Source: Gammaproteobacteria bacterium (lineage in GTDB: Bacteria > Pseudomonadota > Gammaproteobacteria > Steroidobacterales > Steroidobacteraceae). Taken from it: a DNA stretch of 64,000 nucleotides. Positions 19,969-28,616 of this stretch are shown one piece after another; positions within the stretch are counted from its first letter, which is position 1, and every line of letters starts with the position of its first letter. The stretch is from the NCBI GenBank assembly GCA_028293765.1, contig JAQGOG010000001.1, positions 21,522 through 85,521 on the forward strand, in the 5' to 3' direction. The translations under genes and the position numbers were made by a program. The notes below the pieces were generated by a model. The model was not told where the DNA came from and made no database searches. It saw nothing but the letters and a program-made list of their open reading frames with translations.

Positions 19969-21030
19969 GTGGCCGAGATCGATACGTTCCTGCTCGAAGT
20001 ACTGGAGAAGCGCGGCTCCGACCTGCACTTCATCGCGGGCGATCCGCCGCGCATCCGTCAGTTCGGCGATCTGCAGCCGCTGCGTCCCGACAAGCTCGCC
20101 ATGGAGTTCGTCAAGCAGGCGCTTTACGAGATCATGCCGAAACCCGCGCTCGACCGCTTCGAGGCGAAGGACGGCGCGGATTTCGCCTATACCCTGGCCG
20201 ACCACGGCCGCTTCCGCGTCAACGTGATGCGCCAGCTGAATGGCATGGGCGCCGTCTTCCGCGCGATTCCCTCGAAAGCCTTCACGCTGGATGAGCTCAA
20301 GATCCCCGAGGCCGTGCGCCAGATGTGCCGCGCGAACAACGGCCTCATCCTGGTGACCGGCAAGACGGGCTCCGGCAAGTCCACCACGCTCGCGGCGATG
20401 ATCGACGACATCAACACGCGCGTGAAGGGCCACATCCTCACGATCGAGGACCCGATCGAGTTCGTGCATCACCGCAAGAGCTGCCTCATCAGTCAGCGCG
20501 AGATCGGCGTTCACAGTCCGAGCTTCGCCGCCGCCTTGCACTCCGCCCTTCGCGAAGACCCCGACGTCATTCTCGTCGGTGAGTTGCGTGACCTGGAGAC
20601 CATGAGCATCGCGGTCACGGCCGCCGAGATGGGTATTCTCGTCATGGGTACGCTGCACACCAATGGCGCGGCACAGACCGTCGACCGCATGGTCAACGTC
20701 TTCCCGTCCGACAAACAGTCGCATGTACGCACCATGCTCTCCACCTCCCTGCGCGGTGTCGTGTCCCAGCAGCTCCTGCAGCGCATCGACAAGCAGGGCC
20801 GCGTCGCCGCCCTCGAGATCCTCGTCAACACGAACGCCTCCTCCAACCTCATCCGTCAGGGCAAGCTCGACCAGCTCGAGAACGTCATGCAGGCCGGCGG
20901 CCAGTTCGGCATGCGCACCATGGACACGGCGATCCAACAACTCCTCGACGCCCGCCAGGTCACCGGCAAAGAGGCCTACAAGAAGGCCATCAACAAGACG
21001 AAGTTCGAGGCGCTCAAAGACGTCGGCTGA
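19969..21030 (+). CDS. PilT/PilU-family type IV pilus ATPase (second of a pair)
   Basis: A paralogue of the preceding gene, 353 residues, with GTG start at 19969. It has GSDLHFIAGDPPRIRQFGDL at the N-terminus, Walker A GKTGSGKST, Asp box ILTIEDPIEFVHHRKS, Walker B DVILVGELRDLET and His box GILVMGTLHTNGAAQTVDRM. The C-terminal ASSNLIRQGKLDQLENVMQAG is closer to PilT's AIRNLIRE motif than that of its neighbour. A Lys-rich end (KEAYKKAINKTKFEALKD) recalls PilU. It probably forms a mixed or sequential motor with its neighbour. No pilin or pilus assembly genes lie in the window. Confidence 0.87.
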   Translation: MAEIDTFLLEVLEKRGSDLHFIAGDPPRIRQFGDLQPLRPDKLAMEFVKQALYEIMPKPALDRFEAKDGADFAYTLADHGRFRVNVMRQLNGMGAVFRAIPSKAFTLDELKIPEAVRQMCRANNGLILVTGKTGSGKSTTLAAMIDDINTRVKGHILTIEDPIEFVHHRKSCLISQREIGVHSPSFAAALHSALREDPDVILVGELRDLETMSIAVTAAEMGILVMGTLHTNGAAQTVDRMVNVFPSDKQSHVRTMLSTSLRGVVSQQLLQRIDKQGRVAALEILVNTNASSNLIRQGKLDQLENVMQAGGQFGMRTMDTAIQQLLDARQVTGKEAYKKAINKTKFEALKDVG

Positions 21031-21087
21031 AGTCCGCCGCAGCCGGTGCGCCGCCGCTGCCGCACGCGCGCGATGGACTTCAGGAAG

Positions 21088-21120
21088 GGTAGATTCCCGG
21101 TAGACTCCGGGTAGACTACC
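21088..21120 (+). repeat. Three 11-bp tandem repeats directly before metG
   Basis: Three units with period 11 each start GGTAGA and continue to CCC, CCG or ACC. They end 3 nt before the metG ATG. Each contains a -10-like hexamer (TAGATT, TAGACT, TAGACT). The last hexamer ends 6 nt before the start codon. No Shine-Dalgarno separates it from the ATG. Confidence 0.6.
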
Positions 21121-21123
21121 GGC

Positions 21124-23319
21124 ATGACCCGCAAGCTTTTCGTCACTACCGCTCTGCCCTACGCCAACGGCCCGCTGCATATCGGGCATATCATGGAGTA
21201 CATCCAGGCCGATATCTGGGTGCGCTTCCAGAGGATGCTGGGTAATGAGGTGCATTTCGTGTGCGCGGACGATGCGCACGGGGCACCGATCATGCTCAAG
21301 GCCGAGGCCGAAGGGATCACCCCGCAGGCACTGGTTGCGCGCATTGCCGCCGAGCGGCCGCAATATCTGCGCGGCTTCCACATCAGCTTCGACCACTGGT
21401 ACTCGACCGACTCTCCGGAGAACGTCGCCCTGTCCCAGAACGTCTACACGCGCCTGAAGAAAGCCGATCTCATCTATGTGAAACCGGTCGAGCAGTTCTA
21501 CGACCCGCTGAAGGGCATGTTCCTCGCGGACCGCTACATCAAGGGCGAGTGTCCCAACTGCCACGCGAAGGACCAGTATGCCGATGCATGCGAGGTCTGC
21601 AGCATCGTCAACTCGCCCGCCGCTCTCATCGAGCCGTATTCGACCCTGTCGGGCGCGAAGCCGGTGCTGAAAACGTCGGACCATTTCTTTTTCCGCCTCT
21701 CCGCTCCCGAGTGTGTCGAGTTCCTGAGCGCGTGGCTCGAGACGCCGGGGCGTCTGCAGCCGCAGGTCGTTAACAAGGCGCGCGAGTGGTTGACGGGCAA
21801 GGGCGACGACGCACTCGGCGACTGGGACATCTCACGGGATGAGCCTTACTTCGGCATTCCAATCCCGGATGCGCCCGGGAAATATTTCTACGTGTGGCTG
21901 GATGCTCCGATCGGCTATCTCGCCGCGCTGCAGAACTACTTCGCCAGCGGCAAGGCGCGCGCGAACGGCGAGCTGCGCACTTTCGAGGCATTCCTCTCGG
22001 CGCCCGACACCGAGCAGATCCACTTCATCGGCAAGGACATCATCTACTTCCACACGCTGTTCTGGCCGGCGATGCTCAAGTTCGCGGGCGCGCCCTACAA
22101 GATCCCGAACCACGTGTACGTCCACGGTTTCCTCACGGTCCTGGGGGAGAAAATGTCGAAGTCGCGGGGCACGGGAATAGACCCGCTGCGCTACCTCGAT
22201 GTCGGCATGAACGCCGAATGGCTGCGCTACTACATCGCCGCGAAGCTGAACTCAAACGTCGAGGACGTCGACTTCAACCCGGGCGACTTCATCGCCCGGG
22301 TCAACAGCGACCTCATCGGCAAGTACGTCAACATCGCGAGCCGCGCGGCGAACTTCATCACGAAGTACTTTGGCGGCGAGCTGCAATACAGCGGTGACCA
22401 AGACATGCTGGTGCGTGAGGCGCGCTCGCTGGCCGCCCTCGCCCGCGAAAACTACGAGGCGCGGGAACTGGGCAAGGCCATGCGCGACGTCATGTCCATC
22501 GCCGACCGCATCAACCAGGAATTCGACGCACGCCAGCCGTGGATCCTCGCCAAGGACCCGGCGAACTCCGCCGAGCTCCAGGACGTGTGCTCCCGAGCGC
22601 TGCACGGTTTCAAGCTGCTGACCGTGCTCCTGGCGCCCGTGCTCCCGCAGGTTGCCGAGCGAGTCGCGAAGGAGCTCTTCGGCCTCGACCGTCCGTTCCA
22701 GTGGAGCGACGCCGACGTGCTCCCCACGCGCGTCAACCCATACCACCATCTGATGACCCGCGTCGATCCCAAACAGCTCGACGCGTTGTTCGAAGTCGAT
22801 AAGGAGTCTGCGAACGTGAATGCTGACAAGCCCCAGGGTGCCAAGACCAGGTCGGCGTCCGGGCCCACGTCGGGACGAGACGCACCGGTCACCGTCGGAG
22901 CCTTGCTCGAGCGCTCAAAATTTGCGCAGGGGGCAGGAGCCAACCCTACGGCCCCTGTGCCGCCGGCAGGGGCCGACGCCGCGTCGAGTACTGCTACGAT
23001 CTCCATCGACGAGTTCAAGAAGATCGACCTTCGCATTGCGCGAATCGTCAACGCCGAGCACGTCGAAGGCGCCGACAAGCTGCTGAAGCTCACGCTGGAT
23101 CTAGGCACGGAAACGCGCACCGTGTTCGCGGGAATCAAGTCTGTCTACGACCCTGCGACGCTCAAAGATCGATTGACGGTGGTTGTGGCAAACCTCGCAC
23201 CCCGCAAGATGAAGTTCGGCGTATCACAGGGCATGGTGTTGGCCGCAAGCGGCGCGACACCCGGCCTGTTTCTCCTGTCGCCGGACGCGGGCGCGACACC
23301 AGGAATGAAGATCAGCTAA
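21124..23319 (+). CDS. metG: Methionyl-tRNA synthetase
   Basis: A class I synthetase, 731 residues. HIGH-type motif HIGH at 19-22 ([13 protein letters not shown]). The zinc knuckle [17 protein letters not shown] is of the four-cysteine E. coli type. KMSKS sits at 343-347, followed by the helical anticodon-binding domain. A low-complexity linker leads to a C-terminal EMAP/Trbp111-like tRNA-binding and dimerisation domain (about 620-731; [26 protein letters not shown]). Its TAA abuts the ATG of the RnfB-like gene. An 11-bp tandem repeat replaces the usual ribosome-binding site. Confidence 0.97.
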   Translation: MTRKLFVTTALPYANGPLHIGHIMEYIQADIWVRFQRMLGNEVHFVCADDAHGAPIMLKAEAEGITPQALVARIAAERPQYLRGFHISFDHWYSTDSPENVALSQNVYTRLKKADLIYVKPVEQFYDPLKGMFLADRYIKGECPNCHAKDQYADACEVCSIVNSPAALIEPYSTLSGAKPVLKTSDHFFFRLSAPECVEFLSAWLETPGRLQPQVVNKAREWLTGKGDDALGDWDISRDEPYFGIPIPDAPGKYFYVWLDAPIGYLAALQNYFASGKARANGELRTFEAFLSAPDTEQIHFIGKDIIYFHTLFWPAMLKFAGAPYKIPNHVYVHGFLTVLGEKMSKSRGTGIDPLRYLDVGMNAEWLRYYIAAKLNSNVEDVDFNPGDFIARVNSDLIGKYVNIASRAANFITKYFGGELQYSGDQDMLVREARSLAALARENYEARELGKAMRDVMSIADRINQEFDARQPWILAKDPANSAELQDVCSRALHGFKLLTVLLAPVLPQVAERVAKELFGLDRPFQWSDADVLPTRVNPYHHLMTRVDPKQLDALFEVDKESANVNADKPQGAKTRSASGPTSGRDAPVTVGALLERSKFAQGAGANPTAPVPPAGADAASSTATISIDEFKKIDLRIARIVNAEHVEGADKLLKLTLDLGTETRTVFAGIKSVYDPATLKDRLTVVVANLAPRKMKFGVSQGMVLAASGATPGLFLLSPDAGATPGMKIS

Positions 23320-23877
23320 ATGGCGACCGCCGACGACATCGACGCACTGCTGCCGCAAACCCAGTGCACGCGTTGCGGCTACACCGGATGTCGTCCTTAC
23401 GCGGATGCGATAGCCAGCGGCGCCGCCGAGATCAATCAGTGCCCTCCCGGCGGCTCCCCCACGATAGCCGCCCTGGCAACGCTACTACATCGCCAGCCAC
23501 TCGCTTTAAATCCCACGAATGGGATCGAGGGCCCACCATTGGTGGCCCAGATCGACGAAGAGGTCTGCATCGGCTGCGTGAAATGCCTGCCCCCCTGCCC
23601 TGTCGATGCCATCGTGGGCACCCGCAAGCAGATGCATACAGTCGTCGCCGAGCTGTGCACGGGCTGCGAACTGTGCGTGGCACCTTGCCCGGTTGACTGC
23701 ATTACCATGGTGGCGCGAACGACTCTCGCTGACGCACCTCCCGCACCCGACATTCATCTGAACCGAGAGCGCTACTACGCACACAACGCTCGGATCGCGC
23801 GCCGCCTGGAAGAGCACGCCTCGGTGTTAGCTACGAGAAAGCAGGCTGCGAATGCCACGTCCGGGCTCACTGGCTGA
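23320..23877 (+). CDS. Soluble RnfB-like polyferredoxin
   Basis: A 185-residue electron carrier related to subunit B of the Rnf/Rsx complex. It starts with the Fe-S domain [24 protein letters not shown] (about 17-48). Two 4Fe-4S ferredoxin motifs follow, [16 protein letters not shown] and [16 protein letters not shown]. The N-terminal membrane helix of true RnfB is missing, and no other rnf gene is present. Its start directly follows the metG stop and nth follows downstream. E. coli places nth after rnf, so this looks like the RnfB remnant of that arrangement. Its electron partner is unknown. Confidence 0.88.
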   Translation: MATADDIDALLPQTQCTRCGYTGCRPYADAIASGAAEINQCPPGGSPTIAALATLLHRQPLALNPTNGIEGPPLVAQIDEEVCIGCVKCLPPCPVDAIVGTRKQMHTVVAELCTGCELCVAPCPVDCITMVARTTLADAPPAPDIHLNRERYYAHNARIARRLEEHASVLATRKQAANATSGLTG

Positions 23878-23955
23878 AGAGCATCGATGACCGCATCCAA
23901 AGTCGCGATTGAGACCGCGAACCCGCGAGACAGCGGGCGCACACGGGTAACGCAT

Positions 23956-24660
23956 ATGCATCCCGCGACGCGCCGAGCCATTTATCGCCGACTGCAAGCG
24001 GCAAACGCCGATCCAACGACCGAGCTGCTCTACACTTCGCCCTTCGAGCTGCTGGTCGCGGTCATGCTTTCCGCGCACACCACCGACAAAAGCGTGAACA
24101 CGGCGACACGCAAGCTCTTCCCCGTCGCGAACACGCCAGCGGCCATCCTCAGACTCGGCATCGACGGCGTGAAGCCTTATCTCAAAACCGTAGGTCTGTA
24201 TAACGCGAAGACAAAAAACCTCATCGGGCTGTGCAAGCAGCTCATCGAGGCGCACGACGGTAAGGTTCCTGACACCCGCGAGGCGCTCGAGGCGCTACCC
24301 GGCGTGGGCCGCAAGACGGCAAGCGTCATTCTCAACATGATATTCGGGCAGGTCGAGATCGCCGTCGACACGCACATCTTCCGCGTCGCCAACCGCACCG
24401 GTCTGGCGCCTGGCAAGAACCCTCGCGCGGTCGAAGAGGCTCTCATCCGCAACACCCCGGACGAGTTCAAAAAGAACGCCCACCACTGGCTGCTGCTGCA
24501 TGGCCGCTATGTTTGCACGGCACGTTTGCCCGCATGCCCCAAGTGCATCATCAAAGACCTGTGCGAGTACCCGCACAAGACGCCGCCGTCCGCCCTGAGA
24601 CGCTCCGACGCCCCCATCGCTCACGAAAAGAAGCGGCGCGGGCCGCTGCGCCTGAAGTAG
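23956..24660 (+). CDS. nth: Endonuclease III
   Basis: A base-excision glycosylase/AP lyase for oxidised pyrimidines. I chose ATG 23956 (234 residues) since MHPATRRAIYRRLQ aligns with the usual Nth N-terminus; the ORF track adds 23 residues from 23887. The helix-hairpin-helix LPGVGRKTASVI holds the catalytic Lys and AVDTHIFRVANR the catalytic Asp. The 4Fe-4S loop C-x6-C-x2-C-x5-C is intact (CTARLPACPKCIIKDLC). One difference is LSAHTTD where LSAQATD or LSAQTTD is usual: the DNA-inserting Gln is His. It is downstream of the RnfB-like gene. Confidence 0.95.
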   Translation: MHPATRRAIYRRLQAANADPTTELLYTSPFELLVAVMLSAHTTDKSVNTATRKLFPVANTPAAILRLGIDGVKPYLKTVGLYNAKTKNLIGLCKQLIEAHDGKVPDTREALEALPGVGRKTASVILNMIFGQVEIAVDTHIFRVANRTGLAPGKNPRAVEEALIRNTPDEFKKNAHHWLLLHGRYVCTARLPACPKCIIKDLCEYPHKTPPSALRRSDAPIAHEKKRRGPLRLK

Positions 24661-24664
24661 CCCT

Positions 24665-25096
24665 ATGCCCGTCTTCTCAGGCCAGAACCGCGAACAAATG
24701 CGCCGCATGTATCTCGACGCATGGCGCAAATTCACCGCCCGCGGGCCCCTCGAGCCCCTCGAAGCGCAACTCGCCGCGGTCATCGCCGAGCATCCGGAAT
24801 ATGTCACATGGCTGGAATCCGGCGAGAACGCCCTGACGGCCGAATTCACCCCGGAGGGGGGCCGCCAAAACCCCTTCCTCCACATGGGGCTTCACCTGGC
24901 GATCCGCGAGCAGGTCGCCACCGATCGCCCGGCCGGCATAGCCGAAGTCCACCAAAAGCTCTCAGCGCGCCTGGGAGACCCGCACGCCGCGGAGCACACC
25001 ATGCTCGAAGCTCTGGCAGAGGCCCTGTGGGACGCCCAACGCACCGGCCGCCCTCCTGACGAACAGGCGTACCTGGAGCGCTTGCGCACCATCTAG
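24665..25096 (+). CDS. DUF1841 family protein
   Basis: A 143-residue cytosolic protein of unknown role. It begins FSGQNREQMRRMYLDAWRKF and has the family-like centre NPFLHMGLHLAIREQVATDRPAGI followed by DPHAAEHTMLEALAEALWDAQR. The conserved His residues (HMGLHL, AEH) are suggestive of metal binding, but nothing is known to me. It starts 4 nt after nth, so it is co-transcribed with metG-rnfB-nth. The aceEF-lpd operon converges on it. Confidence 0.82.
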   Translation: MPVFSGQNREQMRRMYLDAWRKFTARGPLEPLEAQLAAVIAEHPEYVTWLESGENALTAEFTPEGGRQNPFLHMGLHLAIREQVATDRPAGIAEVHQKLSARLGDPHAAEHTMLEALAEALWDAQRTGRPPDEQAYLERLRTI

Positions 25097-25118
25097 CGGC
25101 GCTCGCGAGCTTCGGAAT

Positions 25119-27077
25119 CTACTTCTTCGGGATGAACAGATCGGTCAGGGTGCCTTCGAAAGCATCCGCAGCCGCGGCGACAGTCTCCGACAACGTCGGA
25201 TGCGGATGAATCGTCAGTCCGACGTCGGCCGCATCGCATCCCGTCTCAACCGCCAGCGCCACTTCGCTGATCAGCTCGCCGGCATTGGTACCCACGATGC
25301 CGCCGCCCAACACGCGGTGCGTCTCGGGGTCGAACAGCAGTTTCGTGAGTCCCTCGTCGCGCCCGATCGACAGCGAGCGACCGCTCGCGACCCACGGGAA
25401 GGAGCCCTTCTTGAAAGCAATACCGTTGGCCTTCGCCTCGGTCTCCGTAAGACCCACCCAGGCGATCTCCGGATCCGTATAAGCCACTGACGGAATGGCC
25501 CGCGCATCGAAAGCGCGCTTCTCGCCAGCAGCCACTTCCGCTGCGACCTTGGCTTCGTGCATGGCTTTATGCGCGAGCATCGGCATCGAGGCGATGTCGC
25601 CAATCGCAAAGATATGCGGCACATTCGTCCGCATCTGCTTGTCGACCGGGATGAACCCCCGCTCGGAAACCTTGACGCCCGCCACATCCGCGCCGATCGC
25701 CTTGCCATTCGGCACACGCCCGACAGCCACGAGAACGCGATCGAACACCTGCGGCGCCGGCGCCTTCTCACCCTCGAAGGTCACGCGCAGTCCTTCGGGC
25801 AGAGACTCGACTTTGGCGACCTTGGTCCCCAGGAGAATCTGCTCATAGCGCGCGCGGATGCGCCGCTCGAGCGGCCGCACCAGATCCGGATCGCACCCCG
25901 GCATGAGCTGGCTGGTGAGCTCCACGACGCTGACCTTACTTCCCAGCGCATCGTAAACGCAGGCCATCTCGAGCCCGATGATGCCCCCGCCAACGACCAG
26001 CAGCTTCCCGGAGAACTCCGGCAGCTCCAGCGCATCGGTGGAGTCCATGATCCGCTGATCCGCCGGCAGGCCGGGTAACCGGATCGCTTCCGAGCCCGCC
26101 GCAATGATGCATTGGTCAAAACGGATGCGCTCGGAGCCGCTGTTGCCCATCACTTCGAGCACATTGGGGCTGACGAACCGCCCCGCGCCCTGCACCACGT
26201 CCACCTTGCGCTGCTTGGCCAGCACGCGCAGGCCACCCGTCAGCTTCTTAACCACGGAGCCCTTCCAGGCGCGTAGCCTCTCGAGATCAATAGCCGGCGC
26301 TCCGAAGGAGATGCCGTGCTCGGACATGGCGTCCGCGTCCTCGATCACCTTCGCCGCATGCAGCAGCGCCTTCGAGGGAATGCACCCGACATTCAGGCAC
26401 ACGCCACCGAGACTCGGCCAACGCTCCACCAGCGTGACCTGCAGACCGAGATCAGCCGCTCTGAACGCCGCCGTATACCCGCCGGGCCCCGCGCCAAGCA
26501 CGAGCAACTGCGTTGACCGATTGAATTCAGCTTCCGGACGATCAAGTCGCGACAGATCCGGCACCGGCATCCGCACCGTGTCCCCGGCGCTTTCAGAGCG
26601 CGCGGCCGGCGACGCTGTCCCCGCCGACGACGCACCCGCCCCGGAGTCCGCACGAGGCGCCGGTTGCCCAGCACCGTTGCCGGCCGACCCATTACCAGAG
26701 GCCGCCGCCAGCGCCCCTGCGGGCGGCTTGAGAATTGGTTGAGTTACCGTCCGCTCCAACTCGTCAGCATCGAAAGACTCTGCGAAGGTTGCATCAGCTG
26801 CCGCAGATGCCCCTTCGGATTTCGCGGCGGCTGCCTGCGAGTTGGTATCGACGCGCGCGATCACCGCGCCCTTTGAAACCTTGTCGCCCCGCTTCAACAG
26901 CACTTCCGCAATCGTGCCCGCCGAAGTGGCCGGCACGTCCAACGACGCCTTGTCGGTCTCTAGCGTAAGCAGCGGTGTGTCGATCTCGACGACATCGCCG
27001 GGCTTCACCAGCACGTCCACGACATCAACGTCGTGCGCGTTACCAATGTCAGGGACAACCAGATCGACGCGGCTCAA
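25119..27077 (-). CDS. lpdA: Dihydrolipoyl dehydrogenase (E3) with N-terminal lipoyl domain
   Basis: Re-oxidises dihydrolipoamide with NAD+ in the pyruvate dehydrogenase complex. The 652 residues hold a lipoyl domain (about 1-75; lipoyl Lys43 in TLETDKASLDVP) and an Ala/Ser/Gly-rich linker (about 85-180). The FAD enzyme follows, with GAGPGGYTAAFRAADLG, the redox disulfide in GGVCLNVGCIPSK and an NAD fold VVGGGIIGLEMACVYDALG. The C-terminal interface HPHPTLSE supplies the catalytic His-Glu pair. E3 proteins carrying their own lipoyl domain occur in several proteobacteria. It overlaps the aceF stop by 4 nt. Confidence 0.95.
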   Translation of the reverse strand: MSRVDLVVPDIGNAHDVDVVDVLVKPGDVVEIDTPLLTLETDKASLDVPATSAGTIAEVLLKRGDKVSKGAVIARVDTNSQAAAAKSEGASAAADATFAESFDADELERTVTQPILKPPAGALAAASGNGSAGNGAGQPAPRADSGAGASSAGTASPAARSESAGDTVRMPVPDLSRLDRPEAEFNRSTQLLVLGAGPGGYTAAFRAADLGLQVTLVERWPSLGGVCLNVGCIPSKALLHAAKVIEDADAMSEHGISFGAPAIDLERLRAWKGSVVKKLTGGLRVLAKQRKVDVVQGAGRFVSPNVLEVMGNSGSERIRFDQCIIAAGSEAIRLPGLPADQRIMDSTDALELPEFSGKLLVVGGGIIGLEMACVYDALGSKVSVVELTSQLMPGCDPDLVRPLERRIRARYEQILLGTKVAKVESLPEGLRVTFEGEKAPAPQVFDRVLVAVGRVPNGKAIGADVAGVKVSERGFIPVDKQMRTNVPHIFAIGDIASMPMLAHKAMHEAKVAAEVAAGEKRAFDARAIPSVAYTDPEIAWVGLTETEAKANGIAFKKGSFPWVASGRSLSIGRDEGLTKLLFDPETHRVLGGGIVGTNAGELISEVALAVETGCDAADVGLTIHPHPTLSETVAAAADAFEGTLTDLFIPKK

Positions 27078-28609
27078 GGCACAGCCTCGATGAGGCCGCC
27101 CACCTTGGCAAGACTTTCAGCGAGGAAGGTCGTAAAGCGCGCAGCGGTCGCACCATCGATCACGCGGTGATCGTAGGAAAGAGACAGCGGCAATATGAGT
27201 CGCGGCACAAACGCGCCGTCGCGATACACAGGCTTCAGCGACGAGCGCGAGACGCCCAGGATGGCCACCTCAGGCGCATTGATGATCGGCGTGAACGCTG
27301 TCCCGCCAATGCCACCCAGGCTCGAAATAGTGAAGCAGCCGCCCTGCATGTCGTTGGGCGACAGCTTTCCCGCGCGCCCCTTCTCCGACAGCTCCGCCAA
27401 CTGCCGGGCGATCTCGTAGACGTCCTTGCGGTTGACGTCGCGCACCACCGGAACGACGAGCCCGTTAGGTGTGTCCGCCGCAAAGCCGATATGGGTGTAT
27501 TTCTTGAGAACGAGGTTGGCGCCGCTCGGATCGAGCGAAGCGTTGAACTGCGGGAATTCCTGCAGCGCCTTCGCGCAGGCACGCATGATGAAAGCCAGCG
27601 GGGTGAGCTTGATGCCCGCCTGCGTCGCCTTCTCCTTCAACTTCGTGCGCGTCTGTTCGAGATCGGTGATGTCCGCTTCGTCGAACTGCGTGACGTGCGG
27701 GATATTCACCCAACTCGCATGCAGGCGCGGACCGGAGATCTTCTGAATGCGCGACAGCGGCTTGATCTCGGTCGGACCGAATTGCGAGAAGTCGATAACC
27801 GGAACGGCCGGCAACCCGCCGCCCCCCGCGCCCGGTGCCCGGGCAGCGGCCGGAGCGCCCGCGGCCAGTGCGTTCATTACGAAAGCCTTCACGTCATCGT
27901 GCGTGATACGGCCTTTGAACCCGTGTCCCTTGACCCGCGTCAGATCGACACCGAGCTCGCGTGCAAACTTACGAACCGACGGCCCCGCATGCGCCTGCGA
28001 GAATCCCGGCTCGTTGATCGGCGGGAGATCGGTTCGTCCGGCCGGACTGCCTGAGTTGGCAGGCGCCGTAGCGCCAGAGGCGGGCGCTGAGGCAGTTGCC
28101 GGCCCCGAGGCGCCGTCGCCACCGCCGGCCGGTCTCGAACCAGTGCCAGCGGAAGTCGACGCACCGGCAGGCGCGGGTGCCGCGGCCGCGCCGGAAGACG
28201 AGGGCGTTGCAATCGGCACGGGTGTTGGCTTCGAGCCGACAGACGTCGCGGCCGAACCAGGCGCCGCCGAAGGCGCTGCTCCCGCGGTCTGGTTCGCAGC
28301 CGGTATGGCAGCTGCAGCCCTCGCGCTGTCCTGTCCGGTCGAGGCAGCCTCTGCAGCCATCCTCACCGTAGCGATGAGATCCCCGGTGGACACCGTGCCG
28401 CCCTTGGCGACATGGATCTTCTCGATGATCCCGCCGGCGGTCGATGGCACGTCCATCGTCGCCTTTTCAGTTTCGAGCGTTACGAGCGGCGCTTCCGTCT
28501 CGATGCTCTCGCCAGGCTTGACGAGAACGTCGATCACAGCGACGTCTTTGAAGTTGCCCATGTCGGGCACTCGCACTTCCACGAGGCGCACAGCCGCGTT
28601 CATCGCCAT
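27074..28609 (-). CDS. aceF: Dihydrolipoamide acetyltransferase (E2 of pyruvate dehydrogenase)
   Basis: The core of the pyruvate dehydrogenase complex. It transfers acetyl groups from lipoamide to CoA. The 511 residues carry a single lipoyl domain (Lys49 in TLETEKATMDVPS) and a very long Ala/Pro/Gly/Ser linker (about 85-205). A peripheral subunit-binding domain follows (GPSVRKFARELGVDLTRV, about 208-245), then the catalytic domain ending in SLSYDHRVIDGA with His481 and Asp485. E. coli E2 has three lipoyl domains; here there is one, with another on E3. It lies 7 nt after aceE. Confidence 0.95.
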   Translation of the reverse strand: MAMNAAVRLVEVRVPDMGNFKDVAVIDVLVKPGESIETEAPLVTLETEKATMDVPSTAGGIIEKIHVAKGGTVSTGDLIATVRMAAEAASTGQDSARAAAAIPAANQTAGAAPSAAPGSAATSVGSKPTPVPIATPSSSGAAAAPAPAGASTSAGTGSRPAGGGDGASGPATASAPASGATAPANSGSPAGRTDLPPINEPGFSQAHAGPSVRKFARELGVDLTRVKGHGFKGRITHDDVKAFVMNALAAGAPAAARAPGAGGGGLPAVPVIDFSQFGPTEIKPLSRIQKISGPRLHASWVNIPHVTQFDEADITDLEQTRTKLKEKATQAGIKLTPLAFIMRACAKALQEFPQFNASLDPSGANLVLKKYTHIGFAADTPNGLVVPVVRDVNRKDVYEIARQLAELSEKGRAGKLSPNDMQGGCFTISSLGGIGGTAFTPIINAPEVAILGVSRSSLKPVYRDGAFVPRLILPLSLSYDHRVIDGATAARFTTFLAESLAKVGGLIEAVP

Positions 28610-28616
28610 TGAACCT

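Noticed and set aside
21088-21120. Tandem repeats considered as a CRISPR start
   Set aside because: Period is only 11 bp with no spacers and no cas genes nearby.
19915-21684. 589-codon minus-strand ORF opposite the second PilT-like gene and metG
   Set aside because: Overlaps two certain genes and has no recognisable motif or start signal.
22817-22995. metG linker considered as a frameshift or fusion point
   Set aside because: The frame is continuous into an intact tRNA-binding domain; a low-complexity linker is normal here.
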